NCBI GenBank assembly: GCA_005882975.1
Contig: VBAS01000095.1
Coordinates: 1 to 33,080, forward strand
Source of the DNA: Bacteroidota bacterium
GTDB taxonomy: Bacteria; Bacteroidota; Bacteroidia; Chitinophagales; Chitinophagaceae
DNA length: 33,080 nt
Direction: 5' to 3'
The notes under the pieces: model-generated
What the model was told of the DNA's origin: nothing
The model's input: the letters and a program-made list of their open reading frames with translations, nothing else
Databases searched by the model: none
Translations under genes and position numbers: made by a program
Shown: positions 25,871-32,780 of the stretch, one piece after another
Layout: each line of letters starts with the position of its first letter
Position numbering within the stretch: the first letter of the stretch is position 1

Positions 25871-26545
25871 ATGAAAAACCCAGAAACAACAAGCCATGTA
25901 ATTAAGGTGGCTATTGCCGATGATCACACACTTTTCCGTTCCGGTGTGAAAGCATCTTTGACTGCGCATAAGGACATACACATGGTAGCTGAAGCTGAGA
26001 ATGGCATGCAGATGCTTAATTTATTAAAGCATATTCAGCCCGATGTTGTACTTCTTGATATTTCAATGCCCATCATGGATGGTCTTGCAACATTACCCGA
26101 AATAAAAAAGTTATACCCTGGCGTAAAAGTGATCATGCTCAGCATGCACAATGATCATTCAATGATCAGCCGCATGATGGAGATCGGTGCTAACAGCTAC
26201 CTGACAAAGGAAAGTGGTGCTGAAAAGATCTATGAAGCGATCAAACAGGTATATGAAAATGAATTTTTCTTTAATGACCTTACTAATAAGGCATTGTTAA
26301 GCGGTTTGCGCAATAAGACATTCGCTGATGCTCACAAGCCTGCAGAAGTTCATTTGAATGAAAAAGAAATTACCATCCTGCGCCTGATGTGCGAAGAGAA
26401 AAGCACAAAAGAAATTGCAGATATAGTTGACCTGAGCCCCCGCACCGTTGAAGCTATCCGTGACAAATTAAAAACTAAGACCGGCACTAAGAGTATGGCT
26501 GGCTTAGTAATGTATGCGGTGAAAGCAGGAATTGTTGAACAATAG
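25871..26545 (+). CDS. Orphan LuxR/NarL-type response regulator downstream of element B
   Basis: 224 residues: receiver ([20 protein letters not shown], phospho-acceptor Asp63 in LLDISMPIMDG, LSMHNDHSM) and LuxR helix-turn-helix (about 158-224; KEITILRLMCEEKSTKEIAD then LSPRTVEAIRDKL). It is a paralogue of the regulators at 23885, 20783 and 26580. No kinase gene is next to it in the same direction. The GTACTTGTAC site and the structured element 25427-25643 lie upstream, as for the regulator at 23885. The gene is convergent with the module 2 regulator and is ended by a strong hairpin at 26572-26602. Confidence 0.93.
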   Translation: MKNPETTSHVIKVAIADDHTLFRSGVKASLTAHKDIHMVAEAENGMQMLNLLKHIQPDVVLLDISMPIMDGLATLPEIKKLYPGVKVIMLSMHNDHSMISRMMEIGANSYLTKESGAEKIYEAIKQVYENEFFFNDLTNKALLSGLRNKTFADAHKPAEVHLNEKEITILRLMCEEKSTKEIADIVDLSPRTVEAIRDKLKTKTGTKSMAGLVMYAVKAGIVEQ

Positions 26546-26571
26546 GATAAAGATAACAATTATCATAAAGG

Positions 26572-26602
26572 AAATGGCATCAGGTAACGATGCCATTTTT
26601 TA
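26572..26602 (+). terminator. Intrinsic terminator between convergent regulators
   Basis: AAATGGCATC (26572-26581) pairs perfectly with GATGCCATTT (26589-26598), a 10-bp stem with loop AGGTAAC, followed by TTTATT. It serves the rightward regulator. The stem and loop also encode the last codons and stop of the leftward regulator at 26580-27239. Confidence 0.85.
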
Positions 26603-27239
26603 TTGCGAACATCACAAGGCCGGCAGTATTCCGTACTCCAACTTTTTCTATTAATCGCTGACGAATACCTTCTACGGAACGAGGACTTAGAAAAATTTCT
26701 TTTGCAATCTCAGCTGCGGTCTTTTCTTCACAAATAAGTTTAAGCACTTCCTGCTCTCTTTCCGAAAATTCTACATTTTGATTAAATGACGGTTTGAAAT
26801 TATTTTTGATAACAAGCTTTTTTAATAATGCTTTGTTTACAAGATCATTGAAATAGTAACCGTTTTCGTGTACTGCATATATAGATTTTCTTATTTCATC
26901 CGGTTCTGTGTTCTTAAGTAAGTAGCCATTTGCGCCGATCTCCATAAGATGGATGATGAATTTGTCATCTTCATACATCGTAACAACCAGGACTTTTACA
27001 GATGGAAATTTTTTTCGAATGATCTGGGTAGCTTCCATCCCATCCATTATTGGCATTTTCAGGTCCATGATCACAACATCCGGCAATTTTTTTTCAAATC
27101 CATTAATAAGGTCTTCCCCATTATCTGCCTCAAATATCACTTCTAAGGATTTATCATTTGCAATGCATTTCTTTAATCCTTCCCGGTATATTTTGTAATC
27201 ATCTGCAATTGCAATTTGTATCTTTTTTTCTTTGCTCAT
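26580..27239 (-). CDS. LuxR/NarL-type response regulator (module 2)
   Basis: 219 residues: receiver (IAIADDYKIYREGLKKCIAN, phospho-acceptor Asp59 in VIMDLKMPIMDG, TMYEDDKF, Lys in LLKNTEPDEI) and LuxR helix-turn-helix (about 152-219; REQEVLKLICEEKTAAEIAK then LSPRSVEGIRQRL). Its ATG overlaps the stop of the kinase gene by four bases (ATGA), so kinase and regulator are translationally coupled and surely partners. It is the last gene of the leftward five-gene cluster that starts with the tail-bearing lipoprotein at 29871. Confidence 0.94.
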   Translation of the reverse strand: MSKEKKIQIAIADDYKIYREGLKKCIANDKSLEVIFEADNGEDLINGFEKKLPDVVIMDLKMPIMDGMEATQIIRKKFPSVKVLVVTMYEDDKFIIHLMEIGANGYLLKNTEPDEIRKSIYAVHENGYYFNDLVNKALLKKLVIKNNFKPSFNQNVEFSEREQEVLKLICEEKTAAEIAKEIFLSPRSVEGIRQRLIEKVGVRNTAGLVMFAIKNGIVT

Positions 27240-28066
27240 ATTACTACAGGTATAGACAATTGAATAATATACTCCCCAGTGTCCAGTTTTGTGAAATGAA
27301 TTTTTCCTTTCAGTAAAATTATGCGGTTTTGAATATTTTTCAGACCCAGCCCCGCAGGTTTAAATCTTAATTCTTCAAATTGTTCCTGCGTTAGTCCTTT
27401 TCCATTATGCTGGATGTGCAACTCCAATTGAATTTGACTAAGCGAAGACCGAATGTTTATAAGACGAGGGTGTGCATGTTTTATCAGGTTATTTACCAGT
27501 TCCTGGATGATGCGATAAACTGCCAGGTCTGTTTCAGCATTTGATATCTGGTATTCGTCATCAAGGTCTACTGTGCTGTTTACAACCGAGCCGCCAGTTA
27601 TCTTTTTCATAAAATGACGAATGGCTTCATTTAAACCGAATTCTTTCAGAATTGTGGAATGAAGATTATGCGAGATGGTACGGACTTTCTGTATTGATTC
27701 GTCTATCATTTCTTTCACTTTTGCATGATCCTGTTTATCGTTTTCAGAAAGATTGTGTGTATTCATCTCAACAAGAAAGATTCGTGAAGAAGAAAGTAAA
27801 GCGCCGACTTCATCGTGAAGCATTTCAGCTATCCGGTGACGTTCGCCTTCCTCACTTCTTACGGCTGATTCAATTAATTGATTTTGCTGGTGTTCCTTTA
27901 ATTGACTCATTTGTTTTTGCAACATCCATTTCTTGCGTTGGTTAACCATCATTAAAAGTAGAAACCCTGCCGCCAACAAAAGCATGGCTGCAATTCCTAT
28001 AGTAATCATGAAGGTAATATCAAGTAACAAAATATCGAGCAGTTTATTCACGAGTAAAGAATTCAT
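27236..28066 (-). CDS. HisKA_3-type sensor histidine kinase (module 2)
   Basis: 276 residues. One N-terminal membrane segment (about 17-40, with a hydrophobic amphipathic start), a linker helix, HisKA_3 with His84 in AEMLHDEVGALLSSS, and HATPase_c (ELVNNLIKHAHPRLI, IQHNGKGL, AGLGLKNIQNRI). It is paralogous to the kinase at 21501-22328. It overlaps both neighbours by four bases, with the multi-TM gene upstream and the regulator downstream, so the three make a tightly coupled unit. No periplasmic sensor domain is present, which points to the multi-TM partner as the input. Confidence 0.93.
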   Translation of the reverse strand: MNSLLVNKLLDILLLDITFMITIGIAAMLLLAAGFLLLMMVNQRKKWMLQKQMSQLKEHQQNQLIESAVRSEEGERHRIAEMLHDEVGALLSSSRIFLVEMNTHNLSENDKQDHAKVKEMIDESIQKVRTISHNLHSTILKEFGLNEAIRHFMKKITGGSVVNSTVDLDDEYQISNAETDLAVYRIIQELVNNLIKHAHPRLINIRSSLSQIQLELHIQHNGKGLTQEQFEELRFKPAGLGLKNIQNRIILLKGKIHFTKLDTGEYIIQLSIPVVI

Positions 28067-28758
28067 TTTGCTTTTTTAAAACCGATAGCAATAAAGATCA
28101 TTAAAACAATATAAATAAGATTATGAACATTCCAGATGCTCATGGCATATGTTCTTTCTGCATTGATCAGGTAATTGTAAAACAAGAATATCAAAAAATT
28201 TACAGAGGTATAAAGCGTAAGACCCATTACAATCCAAAAGGGAGGCAAAGCCAATGGTGATTTAATTTCGTCATTCATATTTACTGTGTAATAATATAAA
28301 AGACAATAAAAAAGTATGATAGCTGCCTCTATTGTGAATAGCCTACTGCTGAATGACAATACGATATTTTCAAAAAATCCAAAATTAATAATTACGCCAG
28401 TTAAAAAAAGGCTAGTAATGATTAAATATGTTTTCTTGTATAAGGGATTTACCTTATAAAAAAACCATGTAAGAAGTAGTAAACGTAAAAAAGAATTGAT
28501 ATTATAAAAAATAAGAGTATACAAAATCTTACCACGATATAGCCACCATAAAGTTCTCTCGACCCAGTCTTTTATCCCTAGTTCTTTAGATTTCCAGGTG
28601 ATGTCAACCACTACGCCGAGTAATAAGGCAATTAACAGGTAAATTAGTAATGGTCTCGTCCAAATAGCTTTCGGCTTTATCCAGATATAAACAATCAGAG
28701 GTATGAGTGTTGCCCACACCTCTGACCAATCCAATACTCCTTCTAAAATTTTTCCCAT
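28063..28758 (-). CDS. Seven-TM membrane protein, probable sensor partner (module 2)
   Basis: 231 residues with seven hydrophobic helices (about 12-27, 36-51, 76-102, 110-130, 140-159, 173-197 and 208-228); no family I recognise. It is similar in plan and C-terminal sequence to the protein at 22353-23015 (FWIVMGLTLY, then WNVHNLIYIV before a basic end KK). Its stop overlaps the kinase start by four bases, and it starts 9 bases after the tail-bearing protein gene. The arrangement suggests it receives a signal and passes it to the kinase. Alternatively it could transport or process the C-terminal tail peptide discussed in the findings; nothing in the sequence shows a protease motif. Confidence 0.8.
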   Translation of the reverse strand: MGKILEGVLDWSEVWATLIPLIVYIWIKPKAIWTRPLLIYLLIALLLGVVVDITWKSKELGIKDWVERTLWWLYRGKILYTLIFYNINSFLRLLLLTWFFYKVNPLYKKTYLIITSLFLTGVIINFGFFENIVLSFSSRLFTIEAAIILFYCLLYYYTVNMNDEIKSPLALPPFWIVMGLTLYTSVNFLIFLFYNYLINAERTYAMSIWNVHNLIYIVLMIFIAIGFKKAK

Positions 28759-28767
28759 TGTTGTTTA

Positions 28768-29178
28768 TTATGATCCTGGTTGATTAGGTGGACAGGGATT
28801 AAGCTGGTCATAAGTAACTGCAGCAGGGTTTATTGTAATAGGCATGGGAGTAAGAATTATGTCTTTACTTCCATCATCACTCTTTTGTTTAAGTTCACTT
28901 TTGGACATCTCGTGTTGAAGAAAAATGAGCTCATCATCTATCGGAATATTTTTCATCTTAATTGCATCGGGATGGGCTTCAATAAAAATAAGGTGTGAGT
29001 CTTCAATTTTTTTTCTGCGTTTGTCAAGGATCTGTGCTACTAAAGTAAAATCATCTCCTTTGCGACGGTAAAATTGAATGCCAAGGCGATTGAACCCCTT
29101 TATTTTTTTTTTGCCGTGCAATAAATCATATATATCCTCTTTTTTAAAAATAAGAGTGGGAAAATTAAAAGTGGCCAT
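28768..29178 (-). CDS. Cytoplasmic-looking protein with C-terminal NPCPPNQPGS tail
   Basis: 136 residues without a signal peptide or membrane helix. The body is a beta-rich domain (FPTLIFKKEDIYDLLHGKKK, GIQFYRRKGDDFTLVAQILD, HLIFIEAHPDAIKMKNI) that I do not recognise. The last ten residues, NPCPPNQPGS, are nearly identical to the end of the lipoprotein encoded next upstream, although the bodies are unrelated. The single Cys of the protein is in the tail. The gene lies 9 bases before the seven-TM gene and 84 bases after the lipoprotein gene. Function unknown; the shared tail suggests a sorting signal, a docking peptide or a released signal. Confidence 0.82.
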   Translation of the reverse strand: MATFNFPTLIFKKEDIYDLLHGKKKIKGFNRLGIQFYRRKGDDFTLVAQILDKRRKKIEDSHLIFIEAHPDAIKMKNIPIDDELIFLQHEMSKSELKQKSDDGSKDIILTPMPITINPAAVTYDQLNPCPPNQPGS

Positions 29179-29262
29179 AAAAAATAATTTTAAGATTAAA
29201 GAATAGATTGCTCAATAGATTTCTCGATTCTATAAACCACGTTAGGATCCATTGGCATTCAT

Positions 29263-29871
29263 CTAATTGCCAGGTTGGTTCGGCGGACATGGATTAGTAT
29301 CGACACTGTTCAATGTGGCTATCACATGTTTCGCGGCGTTAAGTGCCACAACCTCAAAAATTAGATAGTGTATACCTTTCTTTGTAAACTGACTTTTCTT
29401 TGGTGTTAACTTCAAGTAGGCGAATTGGTATTCGAGGGGATTACCGCTAACGAAGTTCTGTGTCAAAAGCTCGTTATGCGCAAGCACGACACTTGATATG
29501 TCTAAAGTAACCGTCCCGGGCAGCACAGTCGCCTCTATGGGTTCAGTATTGGCTCCATAATGCGCATGGTCATTTGCAGCGTATAACCATAATTTCATAG
29601 TGCCTCCGGGATTGTTAATATTATCGAATTTGTACTGTATGATGAATTTACTTGGTCTTGGATTATTGGGGTTTCCCTGTAAAGGAGGCAACTGCTCCTT
29701 GGCAATGATGAAGGTTGGTAGAGTAGCAGAAAGGGGACTCACCTTCTTCTCAGTTGATGGCGATGTTGACTTATTACCATCGTCATTATTGCATGATACA
29801 ATTATGCAAATCAGACATAGAAAGGCAAGAATTTTGGACCTTGTCAGTAAGGAACTGTTTTGGTTGCTCAT
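29263..29871 (-). CDS. Lipoprotein with C-terminal NPCPPNQPGN tail
   Basis: 202 residues from the ATG at 29871 (MSNQNSSLLTRSKILAFLCL); the frame extends to 29940, but that would bury the lipoprotein signal. The lipobox is IIVSC (Cys27), followed by NNDDG, whose acidic residues resemble the Bacteroidota surface-export signal. The body is a beta-rich domain (FIIQYKFDNINNPGG, MKLWLYAANDHAHYGANTEP, QFAYLKLTPKKSQFTKKGIH) that I cannot place in a family. The C-terminus is VDTNPCPPNQPGN, the tail shared with the next gene. It is the first gene of the leftward five-gene cluster. Probably surface exposed. Confidence 0.83.
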   Translation of the reverse strand: MSNQNSSLLTRSKILAFLCLICIIVSCNNDDGNKSTSPSTEKKVSPLSATLPTFIIAKEQLPPLQGNPNNPRPSKFIIQYKFDNINNPGGTMKLWLYAANDHAHYGANTEPIEATVLPGTVTLDISSVVLAHNELLTQNFVSGNPLEYQFAYLKLTPKKSQFTKKGIHYLIFEVVALNAAKHVIATLNSVDTNPCPPNQPGN

Positions 29872-30195
29872 AATTTTAAAGTTTTGGTAGTTAATAAATC
29901 CGGAAGGGAGTCTTCTATATAGGCGGGAAAGCATTATCAAGTTATTTATTTAATCCCAAATATCAATCAGCAGTGCCCGTAAAACCAGCGTACAAGTACG
30001 TATTCTAAAGAAAAGGAGTTTCTACGCAGGCACCCTTCAGCAATTACCATATTAGTACGCTGTCACTTTAATACGAGTTGATACGCATTGAGAATTGTTA
30101 TGCTAACGTACTAGTTCCCAATAATTTTTTTGAGTAGATGCTACCTTGTTCCCGGGGCATCTGTGAGGCAAAATTGTGGTATAAAAATTACCGCA
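29872..30195. other. Divergent intergenic region with operator-like site C
   Basis: 324 bases between the leftward lipoprotein gene and a rightward His-rich protein gene. It is rich in TACG/GTAC motifs: GTACAAGTAC (29990-29999, the inverted form of the sites at 23289 and 25719), TACGAGT (30072-30078) and TACTAGT (30109-30115). I see no consensus -33/-7 pair for either gene. No RNA element of the A/B type is present. Confidence 0.6.
29990..29999. promoter_or_regulatory. Operator-like site C: GTACAAGTAC
   Basis: Exact reverse complement of GTACTTGTAC found in the two other long intergenic regions of the signalling island. It lies 119 bases before the lipoprotein start codon, a reasonable place for an activator of the module 2 operon. 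Confidence 0.5.
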
Positions 30196-30606
30196 ATGAC
30201 ACCTCAAAAAACCTTCCGCATCAGTCTCGCAGCCATCATGATCTGCTCCTTTATGCTGGCTCCAATTAGCTCGAGAGAAGCTATACAAAAGTCAAAAAGA
30301 ATATCCTTCAACACCCAACAACAGGTGGTTGATGAAGGATCTTCTAAACAGGCAAATAATATTGATCTTACGATCCCTTTAGGTGATAAAAAGGAAAAAG
30401 AAAAGAATAATAATCATAACGAGGATCAGCCAAAAGCAAAACATCACTCTGATGAAGAGAAACATAAAAACCATGTTTATCATTATCACCGATTGAAAGC
30501 AAAGAAAAAGATCCACACAACATTTTTGCAATTATGCATGAAAATTTTTATTGCAATTAGTTTTATTTCAGTATTACTTTGCGGCTACCTGAGTATCGGT
30601 CATTGA
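30196..30606 (+). CDS. His/Lys-rich protein with two hydrophobic ends
   Basis: 136 residues from the ATG at 30196 (MTPQKTFRISLAAIMICSFM); the frame is open from 30130, but the extra residues do not look natural before a signal-like helix. An N-terminal hydrophobic segment (about 9-24) is followed by a charged linker rich in Lys, Asp, Asn and His (NHNEDQPKAKHHSDEEKHKN, then HVYHYHRLKAKKK) and a C-terminal hydrophobic helix (about 113-132). The His clusters could bind metal, but no defined motif is seen. It ends one base before the aminotransferase gene, so they are probably co-transcribed. No family recognised. Confidence 0.65.
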   Translation: MTPQKTFRISLAAIMICSFMLAPISSREAIQKSKRISFNTQQQVVDEGSSKQANNIDLTIPLGDKKEKEKNNNHNEDQPKAKHHSDEEKHKNHVYHYHRLKAKKKIHTTFLQLCMKIFIAISFISVLLCGYLSIGH

Positions 30607-30607
30607 A

Positions 30608-31432
30608 ATGAAAAAATATTTTAATTATAATGGAAGGTTTTTTGCGGATGATAAGAATGTTCTATCGAAAGACGACAGAAGTTATCGGTATGGAGATGGG
30701 GTTTTTGAAACTATGAAATTGATAAATGGAAATATTTTATTGAGGGATCACCATTTTGAAAGGTTGTTTTCGGGTTTAGAGGTTTTAAAATTTCACATCC
30801 CTGTTCTTTTCACAAAACAGAAAATTGAAAAGGAAATTAAAGAGCTGGGTAAAAAGAATGAATGTGAGAGATCCGCAAGGATTCGTCTTTCAGTATCCAG
30901 GGGAAATGGCCGTCTTTCTGATTGCGATAATAAATTTTCTTATTTGATCGAATGCTGGCCATTGGAACAAAAAGGGTTTAATGAAAACGGGTTGATCATT
31001 GATATTTTTCCTGATGCAAGGAAAAGCATTGATGTTTTTTCAAATCTTAAATCGGCAAATTATCTTCCTTATGTAATGGCTGCCATCTGGGCTAAAGAAA
31101 ATAGACTGAATGATGTTTTGATTCTGAATCAGCATGACCGTATCTGCGATTCAACAATTGCCAATGTTTTTTGGATAAAAGATAATAACATCTTCACACC
31201 TCCATTAAGCGAAGGTTGTGTCGCAGGTGTGATGAGAAAAAAAATTTTGGAATTGGCAACACTAAATCCTGATTACCTGGTGCAGGAATCTGTTCTTACC
31301 CGGGAAATATTGCTCCAGGCAGATGAAGTTTTTCTTACAAATGCTATTGCGGGTATTCGATGGGTAAAAGAATACCGGAATAAGGTTTATCAAAACACAA
31401 TTAGTGGTAAAATATTTCCTTTATTACACTAA
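30608..31432 (+). CDS. Class IV aminotransferase (PabC/BCAT-like fold)
   Basis: 274 residues. The class IV signature is visible: RSYRYGDGVFETMKLINGNI near the N-terminus, the PLP lysine Lys148 in NLKSANYLPYVMA, and the phosphate-binding and C-terminal segments (DSTIANVFWIKD, PPLSEGCVAGVMRKKI, EVFLTNAIAGIRWV). The length fits 4-amino-4-deoxychorismate lyase better than branched-chain aminotransferase, so a role in folate synthesis is likely but not certain. Where many members have Glu before the NxF motif, this protein has Asp (ICDSTIANVF). It starts one base after the His-rich protein gene; the photolyase gene follows 42 bases after its stop codon. Confidence 0.85.
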   Translation: MKKYFNYNGRFFADDKNVLSKDDRSYRYGDGVFETMKLINGNILLRDHHFERLFSGLEVLKFHIPVLFTKQKIEKEIKELGKKNECERSARIRLSVSRGNGRLSDCDNKFSYLIECWPLEQKGFNENGLIIDIFPDARKSIDVFSNLKSANYLPYVMAAIWAKENRLNDVLILNQHDRICDSTIANVFWIKDNNIFTPPLSEGCVAGVMRKKILELATLNPDYLVQESVLTREILLQADEVFLTNAIAGIRWVKEYRNKVYQNTISGKIFPLLH

Positions 31433-31474
31433 ACAATTTCCAGTTTAAGTTGTTTGTTCATTAGTTAAGGCTTC

Positions 31475-32779
31475 ATGAGTTTACCCGTAAATATTTTTTG
31501 GTTTCGACGTGACTTGAGACTGCACGATAATGCAGGCTTATACCATGCCCTAAAGAAAGGTAAACCCCTTGTACCCGTTTTTATTTTTGACAGTAATATT
31601 CTGGATGAACTCGAAGACCGGCATGACAAACGAGTAGAATTTATACATTCATCATTGCAGGAGATCCAGCAATTACTTTTAGCTACCGGCTCAACATTAG
31701 ATGTGCGATATGGATATCCCAATGAGATATGGAAACAGTTAATTCAGGATTACAAGATTGAAAATGTTTATATCAATCATGACTATGAACCTTATGCACG
31801 AAGCAGAGACGAAGAAGTTGCAAAGTTTCTCAAAGCAAATGGAATAATATTTCATTCATTTAAGGACCAGGTAATTTTTGAAAAAGCGGAAGTGGTGAAA
31901 GATGATGGAAAGCCATATACCGTATTTACGCCTTATTCAAAAAAATGGAAAGCGACACTCAATAATTTTTATCTCTCTTCTTATCCAACAGAGAAACTTT
32001 TTTTTAATTTTTTCAGGCAAAAAGAAAAAGCAATCCTATCGCTTGCAGAAATGAACTTCAGGTCATCTGATCAGGGTTATCCAAAAAAAAATTGGAAAAC
32101 TGAAATGATCAAACAGTATAAAGAGCAAAGGGATTATCCTTCAGTTGATGGAACTTCCAGGTTAAGTGTACATATTCGGTTTGGAACTATCAGCATTCGG
32201 GAACTAGCAAGAGAAGTCCGTAAACTAAATGAGACTTTTCTTAACGAACTTACCTGGCGGGATTTTTATCAAATGATCCTCTGGCATTTTCCCCATGTTG
32301 TTGAACGATCTTTCAAACCCGAATATGATAACATCAAATGGAGAAATAATGAAAAAGAATTTGATGCCTGGTGTAAAGGTCAAACTGGTTATCCAATTGT
32401 TGATGCAGGCATGAGAGAGTTAAACACAACCGGTTTTATGCATAACCGTGTTCGAATGATCGTTGCTTCTTTTTTGACAAAACATTTATTGATCGACTGG
32501 CGCTGGGGAGAAGCATATTTCGCAAAAAAATTATTGGACTTTGACCTCGCAGCGAACAATGGTGGCTGGCAATGGGCCGCTGGTTCCGGTTGTGATGCTG
32601 CTCCATACTTCCGAATATTTAATCCTTATTTGCAAACCAAACGATTCGATCCGGAATTAAAATATATACGCAAATGGGTCCCCGAATTTGAGGAACTAAC
32701 TTATCCTCAACCTATCGTTGATCATGAATTTGCAAGAAAAAGATGTCTTGAAGTTTACGGAAAAGCTCTTAAAAAATAG
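31475..32779 (+). CDS. phrB: Cryptochrome/deoxyribodipyrimidine photolyase
   Basis: 434 residues, class I photolyase length. The N-terminal antenna domain begins FWFRRDLRLHDNAGLYHALK, and the C-terminal FAD-binding domain includes RLSVHIRFGTISIRELA, ELTWRDFYQMILW, TGYPIVDAGMRELNTTGFMH NRVRM (split here) and NNGGWQWAAGSGCDAAPYFR. It repairs UV-made cyclobutane pyrimidine dimers using blue light; a cryptochrome-like role is less likely given the complete repair-type FAD region. It ends one base before the convergent outer-membrane barrel gene. Confidence 0.94.
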   Translation: MSLPVNIFWFRRDLRLHDNAGLYHALKKGKPLVPVFIFDSNILDELEDRHDKRVEFIHSSLQEIQQLLLATGSTLDVRYGYPNEIWKQLIQDYKIENVYINHDYEPYARSRDEEVAKFLKANGIIFHSFKDQVIFEKAEVVKDDGKPYTVFTPYSKKWKATLNNFYLSSYPTEKLFFNFFRQKEKAILSLAEMNFRSSDQGYPKKNWKTEMIKQYKEQRDYPSVDGTSRLSVHIRFGTISIRELAREVRKLNETFLNELTWRDFYQMILWHFPHVVERSFKPEYDNIKWRNNEKEFDAWCKGQTGYPIVDAGMRELNTTGFMHNRVRMIVASFLTKHLLIDWRWGEAYFAKKLLDFDLAANNGGWQWAAGSGCDAAPYFRIFNPYLQTKRFDPELKYIRKWVPEFEELTYPQPIVDHEFARKRCLEVYGKALKK

Positions 32780-32780
32780 T

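Noticed and set aside
30130-30195. Upstream extension of the His-rich protein
   Set aside because: The added residues (MSRCYLVPGASVRQN...) precede a signal-like helix that should be N-terminal; ATG 30196 fits better.
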